A DNA stretch of 6,621 nt from Pseudomonadota bacterium (GCA_023430625.1 JAEZAA010000084.1:1-6621); one strand, 5' to 3'. Shown: positions 1 through 6,208, counted from the first letter of the stretch. Numbers and translations are program-made. The notes: generated by a model not told the origin, from the sequence alone.

Positions 1-884
1 GCCACCTCCGCCGCCTGGGCCGCCTGCGGCCGTTCGGTTTCGACCCGGGCCACCGCCACCGCGGCGTCATCCAGCGCTGTCAGCGCCGCTTCATTGCGGG
101 CCATCAGCTCCCGCAGACGCCGCTCGGTATCTTCCACCAATTGCATCCGCTGGCTCAGGGCATCGCGTTCCTGCTCTGGCAGGCGATGACCTTCCTGGGC
201 GAGACGTCGACGCACATACTCCACATCGATGCCGGCGACACCTTCCGCCAGCGATGCCATGCTATTCAAATTGTCCACGGCGCCACGACAAACCTCACCC
301 ACCACACCATGCCAACGCTCATAGGTCACCTCACGAAGATCGAACTTGGCGCGCAGCACCTCCAGGGCGCGACGGTAACGGGTGTACAAGCGATCCGCCT
401 GTACCGCGTGAGTAGGCCGACGGGCTTGCACCAGGCGCTGCTTGCCGGCACAGAGCGCCAGCACCACCTGGTCGGCATCCACTGGCGGCTGATCCGGGTT
501 CAGCACAAAGATACCAGCCTCGCGCTGCTCCTGCTCAAGCGCAGCCCGGCGTGCGGTTGCCTCTGCTTCCAGTCGCGCCAGCCGCCGACGCTCATGACCG
601 CGGGCACGCCACTGGCGCCAGCGCCGCTCCAGTGGCACTTCCACCGCAATGGCGAGCAGTCCCGCCAGCCAACCTTCCAGCGAGGGCGAAAAGCCACCCC
701 ACAGGGAGGTCAACCACAACAAAAACGCCAGGAAGGGAAACCCAAACCAATAGCGCAAAAACACCTGGCGCCGCTGCGGAGGCTCCGTCGGCAGCGCCCG
801 CCGGGGATTCACCAGCCCCAGGAAAAACCAGGGCAGACAGGACAGAAACAGCCCATAGGCGAACCCTTGTAAAAAACCGAACAT
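1..884 (-). CDS. Membrane-anchored coiled-coil protein of unknown function (3' end outside window)
   Basis: An open frame of 294 codons runs off the left edge without a stop. Hydrophobic segments lie at about residues 4-25, 43-61 and 69-83, so the N-terminus is probably embedded in the inner membrane. A highly charged Arg/Glu/Ala helix follows at about 85-122, then a more globular part with D-x-x-x-L-Y-T-R-Y at about 164-170 and VDNLNSMASL at 203-212, then a second coiled coil from about 225 to the edge. From memory it resembles a family of about 280-300 residues in pseudomonads that is often named 'cobyrinic acid a,c-diamide synthase'. Nothing here looks like that enzyme (no P-loop or glutaminase motif), so I do not use the name. 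I chose the ATG at 884 over the in-frame ATG at 890 because of ribosome-binding-site spacing. It lies downstream of topB on the same strand, after a 203-bp gap. I am sure of the gene and unsure of its function. Confidence 0.85.
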   Translation of the reverse strand, partial: MFGFLQGFAYGLFLSCLPWFFLGLVNPRRALPTEPPQRRQVFLRYWFGFPFLAFLLWLTSLWGGFSPSLEGWLAGLLAIAVEVPLERRWRQWRARGHERRRLARLEAEATARRAALEQEQREAGIFVLNPDQPPVDADQVVLALCAGKQRLVQARRPTHAVQADRLYTRYRRALEVLRAKFDLREVTYERWHGVVGEVCRGAVDNLNSMASLAEGVAGIDVEYVRRRLAQEGHRLPEQERDALSQRMQLVEDTERRLRELMARNEAALTALDDAAVAVARVETERPQAAQAAEV

Positions 885-1087
885 GGTCATGACTCCCGCC
901 GTGCAACGGCTATTTGAAACCAAGTGCCTAACACCGACCTTCGCAGCCGCTCTCCATCCGATTCGTACTTTTAATGGCTCAATCCGGATAGTCTAGAGAT
1001 GAGGCCGCCGGCCGCGTTTTAAAACGGCAAGCGCCCTTGTAAGACAATGCACCCGCGCGCTTCGTTCATACCGACAGCTCTGGAATC
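885..1087. other. Intergenic gap between topB and the membrane coiled-coil gene
   Basis: No gene is seen here. The gap holds a perfect 12-bp palindrome CGTTTTAAAACG at 1015-1026 and a small GC-rich inverted repeat GGCC-GCC-GGCC at 1003-1013. There is also an AAGCGC/GCGCTT pair (1029-1034 and 1057-1062) enclosing a TTGT/ACAA stem. On the minus strand the last of these is followed by GCCGTTTT, so it might be a weak end for the topB transcript, but the loop is large and the T-run short. I see no convincing promoter for the leftward gene. Confidence 0.4.
893..897 (-). promoter_or_regulatory. Ribosome binding site that decides the start of the membrane coiled-coil gene
   Basis: GGGAG on the minus strand lies 8 nt before the ATG at 884 but only 2 nt before the in-frame ATG at 890. 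The spacing favours 884, giving an N-terminus of MFGFLQGF. Confidence 0.55.
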
Positions 1088-3088
1088 TCACGTAGCTCGC
1101 GCCCGTGCCGGCCGCTTGCCGGCGCGACCGGCCGCCTTCCTGCCGCCAGCCTTGCGCCGATATCCGGGCTTGGTCGCCTTCACGCCCACCAAGCCCTCCG
1201 GCACGCTGGTCCGGCTCTGGGCGATCAGTCGCTCCAGGGTTTGCTCCAGCGGCTTCATAAAGCCCTCATAGCTGAACTGGCGCTGGCTGATGCCGTTCAG
1301 GGCTACTTCCCACTGGGCGGTCATATCCGGTGTCACGGCGGATTCCGGCAGGCTTTCGATAAGCCCGATGCCTGCGGGCGTGGCGCGGATCGATTTACCT
1401 TCGCGCCGCAGAAATCCGCGCTTGAACAGGAGCTCGATAATGCCGGCACGGGTAGCCTCCGTCCCCAACCCGTCGGTTTCCTTAAGCACCTTGCGAATGT
1501 CCGGGTCCTGCACAAAACGGGCAATGCCGGTCATGGCCGCCAGCAGGGTGGCGTCATTGAAGGGTTGCGGTGGCCGGGTCTGCTTCTCCAGCAATTCGCC
1601 GCGCTCGCAGAGTAACTGCTGTCCTTCCCGGAGCCTGGGCAATTCAACGCTTGTTGCCGGTTCATCATCCTGCAGCTTGGAAGAGTCAGCCGCACCGCGC
1701 CCTGTCCCTGCCGAGTCATCATCGCCCTTACCGAACAGCACCTTCCAGCCCCAGACCTTGGTCTGACGCGCACTGGTGGTGAACAGGCCGCCAGCGATCC
1801 GCAGCTCCACCTGGGTTTCCAGATACTCATACGGTGGATAGAACTGGCACAGGTACTGGCGTGCAATCAGCTCGTAGATCTGGCGTTCAGCCTGGCTCAA
1901 ACCCTGCAGCGAGGCCTTGCGTTCGGTTGGAATGATGGCGTGATGAGCCTCCACCTTGGCGTCGTCCCACACTTTGCTCCGCAACGTCAGATCGGCGTCG
2001 GTGCATGCCCTGGCCAGGACGTTGCTGTTGTTCTGGATGGCTCCGACCACCGCGTGCCGTCGCGCCCAGTGATCGGTGGGTAGATGCCGGCTATCGGAAC
2101 GGGGATAGGTAATCAGCTTGTGCCGCTCATACAGTTGCTGGCACAGGTCGAGCACCTGCTGCGCGCTTAAGCCAAAGCGGCGTGCGGCGTCGATCTGCAG
2201 GCTCGACAGGTTGTAAGCCAATGGCGGCGCCTGTTTCCGGGGTTTCTGCTTAAGGGAGGTGACGACGGCGGGCTGCTGCGTGATCCGGCGTACCACGTTC
2301 TCCGCCAGCGCCTTGTTAAGCACCCGCCCCTCCTCGTCCATGTAGGGCTGGCAGGCTTCGCTGGGCTGCCACTGCGCGGTAAAACCGGCACCTTCATCCG
2401 TAAGCAGATGGGCGAGAACTTCGTAATAAGGCTTGCTGACGAACGATTCGATCGTCTGGTCCCGGCGCACCACCAACCCCAGCACGGGCGTCTGAACCCG
2501 CCCGACCGACAGCACGCCTTCATAACCCACCTTACGCCCTTGCAAGGTGTAGGCGCGGGTCATGTTGATGCCATACAGCCAGTCCGCCCGGCTGCGCGCC
2601 AATGCCGAGGTGGACAGCGGGACGAATTCCTGATTGCTGCGCAATTGCGCCAGGGCTCGCGCCACTGCCGCCGGATTGAGATCGCTGATGAGGCAACGCT
2701 GAACGTTGGCACGTTTGACGGCTCCGACCTTCAAGTAGTCGATGACCTGATCCACCAGCAGTTGCCCTTCCCGATCTGGGTCGCCCGCGTGCACCAATTG
2801 GTCCGCCGTTTTCACCAGTTGCCGCAGCACACTGAGCTGCTTGCGCGTCTGGGCTTTGGGCTTCAGCTCCCATTGTTGGGGAATGATCGGCAGATGCTCC
2901 AGCCGCCATTGCTTGAACGCCGGATCATAAGCGTCGGGCTCGGCCTGCTCTAACAGATGGCCGATACACCAGCTCACGCAATCGCCATTCCCGGCGCGGA
3001 TGAAGCCGTCCTGCTTGCTCAGTGGTTTGGGCAACGCGTCGGCAATGGCGCGACCGAGACTGGGCTTTTCGGCGATGTAGAGAATCAC
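1088..3088 (-). CDS. topB: DNA topoisomerase III (type IA)
   Basis: This enzyme nicks one DNA strand through a 5'-phosphotyrosine, passes another strand and reseals. It decatenates replication and recombination intermediates, classically with a RecQ helicase. The 666 residues align with E. coli TopB (653) along nearly the whole length. The TOPRIM domain is N-terminal, with IAEKPS and Glu7, then GDPDREG with metal ligands Asp103 and Asp105. The SVGRVQTP motif is at 194-201. The catalytic Tyr328 sits in LITYPRSD, at the same number as in E. coli. DGLGTEATR is at about 539-547. A linker at about 454-480, rich in Asp, Gly and Ser, is longer than in E. coli. The last 30 residues are a Lys/Arg/Ala/Gly-rich tail that probably binds DNA. 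The start codon is GTG, giving MILYIAEKPS, with AAGG six bases upstream. The frame starts 32 bp after the LysR stop and is preceded by a LexA-like box. No Zn-finger cysteines are seen, as expected for TopB. Plasmid or ICE homologues exist, but nothing mobile is visible nearby. Confidence 0.98.
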   Translation of the reverse strand: MILYIAEKPSLGRAIADALPKPLSKQDGFIRAGNGDCVSWCIGHLLEQAEPDAYDPAFKQWRLEHLPIIPQQWELKPKAQTRKQLSVLRQLVKTADQLVHAGDPDREGQLLVDQVIDYLKVGAVKRANVQRCLISDLNPAAVARALAQLRSNQEFVPLSTSALARSRADWLYGINMTRAYTLQGRKVGYEGVLSVGRVQTPVLGLVVRRDQTIESFVSKPYYEVLAHLLTDEGAGFTAQWQPSEACQPYMDEEGRVLNKALAENVVRRITQQPAVVTSLKQKPRKQAPPLAYNLSSLQIDAARRFGLSAQQVLDLCQQLYERHKLITYPRSDSRHLPTDHWARRHAVVGAIQNNSNVLARACTDADLTLRSKVWDDAKVEAHHAIIPTERKASLQGLSQAERQIYELIARQYLCQFYPPYEYLETQVELRIAGGLFTTSARQTKVWGWKVLFGKGDDDSAGTGRGAADSSKLQDDEPATSVELPRLREGQQLLCERGELLEKQTRPPQPFNDATLLAAMTGIARFVQDPDIRKVLKETDGLGTEATRAGIIELLFKRGFLRREGKSIRATPAGIGLIESLPESAVTPDMTAQWEVALNGISQRQFSYEGFMKPLEQTLERLIAQSRTSVPEGLVGVKATKPGYRRKAGGRKAAGRAGKRPARARAT

Positions 3089-3100
3089 GGCAGGCCTTAT

Positions 3101-3116
3101 CTGTATGAATATACAG
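3101..3116 (-). promoter_or_regulatory. Putative LexA (SOS) box in front of topB
   Basis: Read on the minus strand the site is CTGTATATTCATACAG, an exact CTGT-N8-ACAG with an AT-rich core and perfect 6-bp arms. It matches 14 of 16 positions of the E. coli consensus core CTGTATATATATACAG. As I remember the uvrA/ssb box (CTGTATATTCATTCAG), it differs at one position. It ends 12 bp before the topB GTG, fills half of the 32-bp LysR-topB gap, and contains TATATT, a fair -10 candidate. Bound LexA would therefore cover the promoter. No good -35 is obvious. Binding is inferred. Confidence 0.7.
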
Positions 3117-3120
3117 CGAG

Positions 3121-4104
3121 CTAGCCTACCTGATTCAGGGGTTCGCTGCCACCCTGCACTTGCGGCTCATCCAAGATCTCATCCACCACGTCACAGATCA
3201 GCTTACGCAGCCAGCGATGCCCCGCGTTGTGGTGCAGCAGGGGACTCCAGGCCATCTTCAACTCGATGGGCTCAATAGGAAATGGTGGCTCCTTAAGCAC
3301 AAAATGAGCACTGTCGGCCTTCAAGCGCGCCACGCGGCTGGGCAATGTCGCGATGAGATCATGTTGTTTGGCCAGCAGCATGGCGACCTGATAATGACGG
3401 GTAAAGACGCTGATATTACGCTTGGCCCCAAGCGCCACCAGGGCCTCATCCACCCAACCCAGACGCTGCACATCCTCGGGGTTGACGCCCACACCGACGC
3501 CAAAGCCGGTTTTGCTCACCCAGATGTGGCTGGCCTGCAGGTAGGTTTCCAGGGTGAAGTTGTCGACCAACTGATTGTCGGCGCTCATCAGGCAGGAAAA
3601 GCCGTCTTTCCAGAGCGTCTTCTGGTGAAAGGATTGGGGAATGGTGTCGAAGCGGTTGATCGCCATGTCCACCCGCCCCTGCTCAACGTCCTCAAAGGTC
3701 ACGTCGCTGGGTGTGAGCACGTCGAGCGTGACATTCGGCGCAACCTTGCGTACCACCGCCAGCACATTGGGAATCAAGGTGGATTCGGCATAGTCACTGG
3801 CCATGATGCGAAAGACCCGGCGACTGCTGAGATCGAAGTCGCGGTCCGGCTTCATGACTTTTTCGATGTTAAACAGGATCTGGCGAATGGCCGGCTTGAT
3901 CTCCAGGGCCAGCTCGGTCGGCGCCATGCCTTCACTGGTGCGCACCAGCAAGGGATCGTCAAACACGACCCGAAGCCGCTTGAGGCTGTTGCTCATGGCG
4001 GGCTGGGTAATGCCCAGATGATTGGCGGCCTTGGTGACATTCAGTTCACGCAGCAGTACATCCAGATGGACCAGCTGATTGAGATCGACCTTACCAAGAT
4101 CCAT
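3121..4104 (-). CDS. LysR-type transcriptional regulator
   Basis: This is a 327-residue protein of normal LysR-family length. Residues 1-65 form the winged helix-turn-helix, including VTKAANHLGITQPAMSNSLK at 23-42, then FDDPLLVRTSEGMAPT at 48-63. Residues 66-88 would be the dimerising linker helix. About 96-300 is the periplasmic-binding-protein-like effector domain. The N-terminal wording (MDL..VDLN.L..LD.LL.E) resembles the NodD/LeuO-like branch of the family. The effector cannot be read from sequence. The ATG at 4104 has GAGG eight bases upstream. The gene lies downstream of aceA on the same strand beyond a strong terminator, so it is probably transcribed from its own promoter. It could read into topB, 32 bp on. 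LysR regulators usually act on a divergent neighbour and none is divergent here, so control of aceA is only a possibility. The C-terminal 15 residues are polar and probably disordered. Confidence 0.95.
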   Translation of the reverse strand: MDLGKVDLNQLVHLDVLLRELNVTKAANHLGITQPAMSNSLKRLRVVFDDPLLVRTSEGMAPTELALEIKPAIRQILFNIEKVMKPDRDFDLSSRRVFRIMASDYAESTLIPNVLAVVRKVAPNVTLDVLTPSDVTFEDVEQGRVDMAINRFDTIPQSFHQKTLWKDGFSCLMSADNQLVDNFTLETYLQASHIWVSKTGFGVGVGVNPEDVQRLGWVDEALVALGAKRNISVFTRHYQVAMLLAKQHDLIATLPSRVARLKADSAHFVLKEPPFPIEPIELKMAWSPLLHHNAGHRWLRKLICDVVDEILDEPQVQGGSEPLNQVG

Positions 4105-4134
4105 TGTCCGTACCTCACTAAACAGGAGGTTTGG

Positions 4135-4162
4135 ATTCTACCATTCACCGAAAAAATAGTAA
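4135..4162 (-). promoter_or_regulatory. Candidate promoter of the LysR gene
   Basis: On the minus strand, TTACTA (4162-4157) and TAGAAT (4140-4135) are separated by 16 bp. This puts the transcript start about 24 nt before the ATG. A second, overlapping candidate is TTGGCG (4183-4178) with TACTAT (4161-4156), also 16 bp apart. It encloses a GCCG-TTT-CGGC inverted repeat at 4165-4175 that could be a protein-binding site. Both were found by eye against the sigma-70 consensus. Confidence 0.35.
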
Positions 4163-4213
4163 CAGCCGTTTCGGCAACGCCAATGAATATATCGAGCGGG
4201 ACTGCTTGCTCCG

Positions 4214-4228
4214 ACCTGTATGACAGGT
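4214..4228. repeat. Short palindrome ACCTGT-ATG-ACAGGT
   Basis: Perfect 6-bp arms with a 3-bp centre lie just beyond the aceA terminator T-run and about 110 bp upstream of the LysR start. It could be an operator for the LysR gene or a small extra hairpin after the terminator. The spacing rules out a LexA box. Confidence 0.35.
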
Positions 4229-4230
4229 AC

Positions 4231-4260
4231 AAAAAAGGGGCGGATTTCTCCGCCCCTTTT
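4231..4260 (-). terminator. Strong intrinsic terminator of aceA
   Basis: A perfect 12-bp stem (4233-4244 with 4249-4260) has a 4-nt loop that reads GAAA on the minus strand, a GNRA tetraloop. The stem core is GGGGCGGA/TCCGCCCC. Its 3' arm runs into TTTTTT on the minus strand. It lies about 40 bp after the aceA stop and separates aceA from the LysR gene. The plus-strand copy has only TTTT, and no rightward gene precedes it, so aceA is the client. Confidence 0.9.
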
Positions 4261-4267
4261 CTCACCA

Positions 4268-4289
4268 AGGACAGGCCGGAGCCTGTCTT
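4268..4289 (-). repeat. Second hairpin in the aceA 3' untranslated region
   Basis: On the minus strand GACAGGC-TCCG-GCCTGTC makes a perfect 7-bp stem (4270-4276 with 4281-4287). The loop is UCCG closed by C-G, a member of the very stable UNCG tetraloop class. It begins about 8 bp after the aceA stop and 7 bp before the terminator stem. It has no T-run, so it is more likely to protect the mRNA 3' end or help the terminator than to terminate by itself. Confidence 0.55.
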
Positions 4290-4297
4290 GACCAGTA

Positions 4298-5902
4298 TTA
4301 GATGTTCGCGAACTGGTTCATGGTGTTGTCTTTACCGGAAGCCTTCAGAGCAGCTTCACCAGCAAAGTATTCCTTGTGGTTGTCACCGATGTCGGAGCCA
4401 GCCATGTTCTGGTGCTTCACGCAAGCGATGCCTTGACGGATCTCTTGACGCTGAACGCCTTTCACGTAAGCCAGCATGCCTTGGTCGGCGAAGTAGCCTT
4501 TTGCCAGGTTGTCGGTAGACAGCGCAGCAGTGTGGTACGTCGGCAGAGTGATCAGGTGGTGGAAGATACCAGCCTGAGCAGAACCGTCGCGTTGGAAGGT
4601 ACGGATCTTCTCGTCGGCTTCTTTCGCCAGGTCGCTGTCGTCGTAGTCCGCGCTCATCAGGCGGGCACGATCGTAGGCAGAAACGTCCTTGCCTGCTTCC
4701 TGCCACGCATCGAACACCTGCTGACGGAAGTTCAGAGTCCAGTTGAAGGACGGGCTGTTGTTGTAAACCAGCTTGGCGTTCGGCACCACTTCACGGATGC
4801 GGTTAACCATGGCCGCGATCTGGCCAACGTGGGGCTTCTCGGTTTCGATCCACAGCAGGTCGGCACCGTTTTGCAGGCTGGTGATACAGTCGAGAACGAC
4901 GCGGTCTTCGCCGGAGCCTTTCTTGAACTGGAACAGACCAGAAGCCAGACGCTTCGGCTTGAGCAGCTTGCCGTTTGCCTTAACAACCACGTCGCCGTTG
5001 GCGATGTCGGCAGCAGACTCGATGTAGTCGCCGTCCAGGAAGCTGTTGTACTTGTCGCCCAGGTCGCCTGGCTCTTTGGTGACCGCGATTTGCTTGGTCA
5101 GGCCAGCGCCCAGGGAGTCGGTACGAGCAACGATTACGCCGTCGTCAACGCCCAGTTCCAGGAACGCGTAACGAACTGCGTTGATCTTGGCCAGGAAGTC
5201 TTCATGGGGAACGGTTACTTTACCGTCCTGGTGACCACACTGCTTCTCGTCGGAAACCTGGTTTTCGATCTGGATGCAGCAAGCACCGGCTTCGATCATC
5301 TTCTTGGCCAGCAGGTAGGTGGCTTCCGCGTTACCGAAACCAGCGTCGATGTCAGCAATGATGGGTACAACGTGAGTTTCGAAGTTGTCGATCTGGCTCA
5401 GGAGTTCTTTTTCCTTCGCGGAATCGCCAGCAGCGCGTGCGTTGTCCAGAGCAGTGAACAGCAGGTCCAGTTCACGTGCGTCAGCTTGACGCAGGAAGGT
5501 GTACAGCTCTTCGATCAGGCTGGAAACTGCAGTCTTCTCGTGCATGGACTGGTCAGGCAGCGGACCGAAGTCGGAACGCAGTGCGGCAACCATCCAGCCG
5601 GACAGGTACAGGTAGCGCTTGTTGGTGGTCTTCAGGTGCTTCTTGATGGAGATCAGCTTCTGTTGACCGATGAAACCGTGCCAGCAGCCCAGGGATTGGG
5701 TGTAGACAGAGGAGTCGGCGTCGTATTCAGCCATGTCCTTGCGCATGATAGCGGCAGTGTACTTGGCCACGTCCAGACCGGTTTTGAAACGGTTCTGCAG
5801 ACGCATGCGAGCTGCGTATTCGGGGTTAATGGCGTTCCAGCCGCTGCCGTTTTTTTCTTTCAGAGCGGCAACCGCCTGAATCTCTTGTTGGTACTGAGAC
5901 AT
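4298..5902 (-). CDS. aceA: Isocitrate lyase
   Basis: Isocitrate lyase cleaves isocitrate to glyoxylate and succinate in the cytosol, the first step of the glyoxylate shunt needed for growth on acetate and fatty acids. The product is 534 residues, close to the roughly 531 of the Pseudomonas enzyme and longer than the E. coli one (434). Visible features of the barrel are SGW at 101-103, the metal-binding DIDAGFG at 184-190, and the catalytic loop DEKQCGH at 218-224 with Cys222. VARTDS is at 258-263, LLWIETEKP at 349-357, YNNSPSFNW at 380-388 and TLPTYHTAA at 452-460. Gln replaces the second Lys of the E. coli KKCGH loop, as in the pseudomonad subfamily. An upstream in-frame ATG would add 36 residues. 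I chose the ATG at 5902 because MSQYQQE fits the family and AGGA lies 9 nt before it. Many GCT, GGT and CGT codons suggest high expression. It is a single-gene unit with its own terminator. Malate synthase is not in view. Confidence 0.98.
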   Translation of the reverse strand: MSQYQQEIQAVAALKEKNGSGWNAINPEYAARMRLQNRFKTGLDVAKYTAAIMRKDMAEYDADSSVYTQSLGCWHGFIGQQKLISIKKHLKTTNKRYLYLSGWMVAALRSDFGPLPDQSMHEKTAVSSLIEELYTFLRQADARELDLLFTALDNARAAGDSAKEKELLSQIDNFETHVVPIIADIDAGFGNAEATYLLAKKMIEAGACCIQIENQVSDEKQCGHQDGKVTVPHEDFLAKINAVRYAFLELGVDDGVIVARTDSLGAGLTKQIAVTKEPGDLGDKYNSFLDGDYIESAADIANGDVVVKANGKLLKPKRLASGLFQFKKGSGEDRVVLDCITSLQNGADLLWIETEKPHVGQIAAMVNRIREVVPNAKLVYNNSPSFNWTLNFRQQVFDAWQEAGKDVSAYDRARLMSADYDDSDLAKEADEKIRTFQRDGSAQAGIFHHLITLPTYHTAALSTDNLAKGYFADQGMLAYVKGVQRQEIRQGIACVKHQNMAGSDIGDNHKEYFAGEAALKASGKDNTMNQFANI

Positions 5903-5910
5903 GATGCTGA

Positions 5911-5916
5911 TTCCTA
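5911..5916 (-). promoter_or_regulatory. Ribosome binding site that decides the aceA start
   Basis: TAGGAA on the minus strand places its AGGA core 9 nt before the ATG at 5902. This supports that start over the longer in-frame option at 6010. Confidence 0.55.
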
Positions 5917-5991
5917 TGAGAAGAGCACTGGGGACATTTTCCACCCGGCGTCTAACGACAATCCTGGCAGGTAATGTGTTGAACAGGGGGC

Positions 5992-6020
5992 ATTCTAAGG
6001 GATCGGGCACAATAAATAAA
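5992..6020 (-). promoter_or_regulatory. Candidate aceA promoter
   Basis: On the minus strand TTTATT (6020-6015) and TAGAAT (5997-5992) are 17 bp apart. The -10 is good and the -35 weak, which fits an activated promoter. The predicted leader is about 80 nt. TATAAA at 6027-6022 is an alternative -10 but lacks a usable -35. A GAATGCC half-site (5995-5989) overlaps the chosen -10. Confidence 0.35.
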
Positions 6021-6053
6021 ATTTATACGCTGCATGTTCAGTATCATTTCGAT

Positions 6054-6073
6054 GAATGCCAAGACCGGCATTC
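6054..6073. promoter_or_regulatory. Palindrome GAATGCC-N6-GGCATTC, possible operator upstream of aceA
   Basis: Two perfect 7-bp arms (6054-6060 and 6067-6073) flank AAGACC. A further GGCATTC is at 5989-5995, over the aceA -10 candidate, and a one-mismatch copy GAATGTC is at 6088-6094. Reuse of one heptamer within about 105 bp suggests a regulator-binding cluster. The protein is unknown; the LysR product encoded nearby is one candidate. An RNA hairpin is an alternative reading. Confidence 0.4.
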
Positions 6074-6134
6074 CCGGCCATCCATACGAATGTCACCCTT
6101 TCACGCCTCGACGACCTGGCGCTTGCCCCGCCGA

Positions 6135-6163
6135 TTGTTCGTTCTGCGTTAGAACAACATCAT
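6135..6163 (+). promoter_or_regulatory. Candidate promoter with overlapping operator for the adaptor gene
   Basis: TTGTTC (6135-6140) and CATCAT (6158-6163) are exactly 17 bp apart; they match the sigma-70 hexamers at 3 and 4 positions. TTGTTC also forms an inverted repeat with GAACAA (6152-6157), and a nested GTTCT-N5-AGAAC repeat (6141-6155) shares the right arm. An inverted repeat over the -35 and spacer is common where a TetR-type repressor controls an efflux operon. No such regulator is in the window. Confidence 0.3.
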
Positions 6164-6208
6164 TAAGTCACCACATCCATAGCGTTCGCAGGGAGCTCAG
6201 ACAGCCAG

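Larger units (their letters stand above)
5903..6208. other. Divergent control region between aceA and the adaptor gene
   Basis: No protein or RNA gene is supported in these 306 bases. The region contains an AT-rich patch at 6011-6027 (the aceA promoter side), three exact and one near copy of GGCATTC/GAATGCC, and an inverted repeat at 6135-6157 close to the rightward gene. The short open frames that cross it are spill-over from the flanking genes. Confidence 0.6.

Noticed and set aside
141..906. Other open frames overlapping the left-end gene (plus strand 141-872 and 551-892; minus strand 592-906)
   Set aside because: The minus frame starting at 884 gives a coherent membrane-plus-coiled-coil protein open to the edge. 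The others are low-complexity shadows.
1029..1062. Intrinsic terminator of topB
   Set aside because: The 6-bp outer stem encloses a 22-nt partly paired loop and is followed by only four T residues after GCC. This is too weak to call.
1241..2953. Several open frames of 60-180 codons within topB on both strands
   Set aside because: All lie inside the conserved TopB reading frame and show only Arg/Pro/Ser-rich shadow composition.
1088..3088. topB as cargo of an integrative conjugative element
   Set aside because: ICEs often carry a topB, but this one follows the chromosomal E. coli type closely. No integrase, partition, conjugation or attachment-site signal is seen, and both flanks look like core chromosome.
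4214..4228. A second LexA box
   Set aside because: CTGT and ACAG are present but only 3 bp apart, whereas LexA needs 8.
3160..4518. A 452-codon open frame on the plus strand
   Set aside because: It is antisense to the LysR gene, crosses the aceA terminator and ends inside aceA. No ribosome binding site or family resemblance is seen.
4376..5974. A 532-codon open frame on the plus strand, opposite aceA
   Set aside because: It lies wholly antisense to a certain aceA. Its composition (very Val/Gln/Leu rich, no recognisable domain) is what the codon bias of aceA yields in that opposite frame.
5903..6010. A 36-residue N-terminal extension of aceA from an upstream ATG
   Set aside because: The extension has no family resemblance and would span the promoter candidate. 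The ATG at 5902 has a good ribosome binding site and the expected N-terminus.
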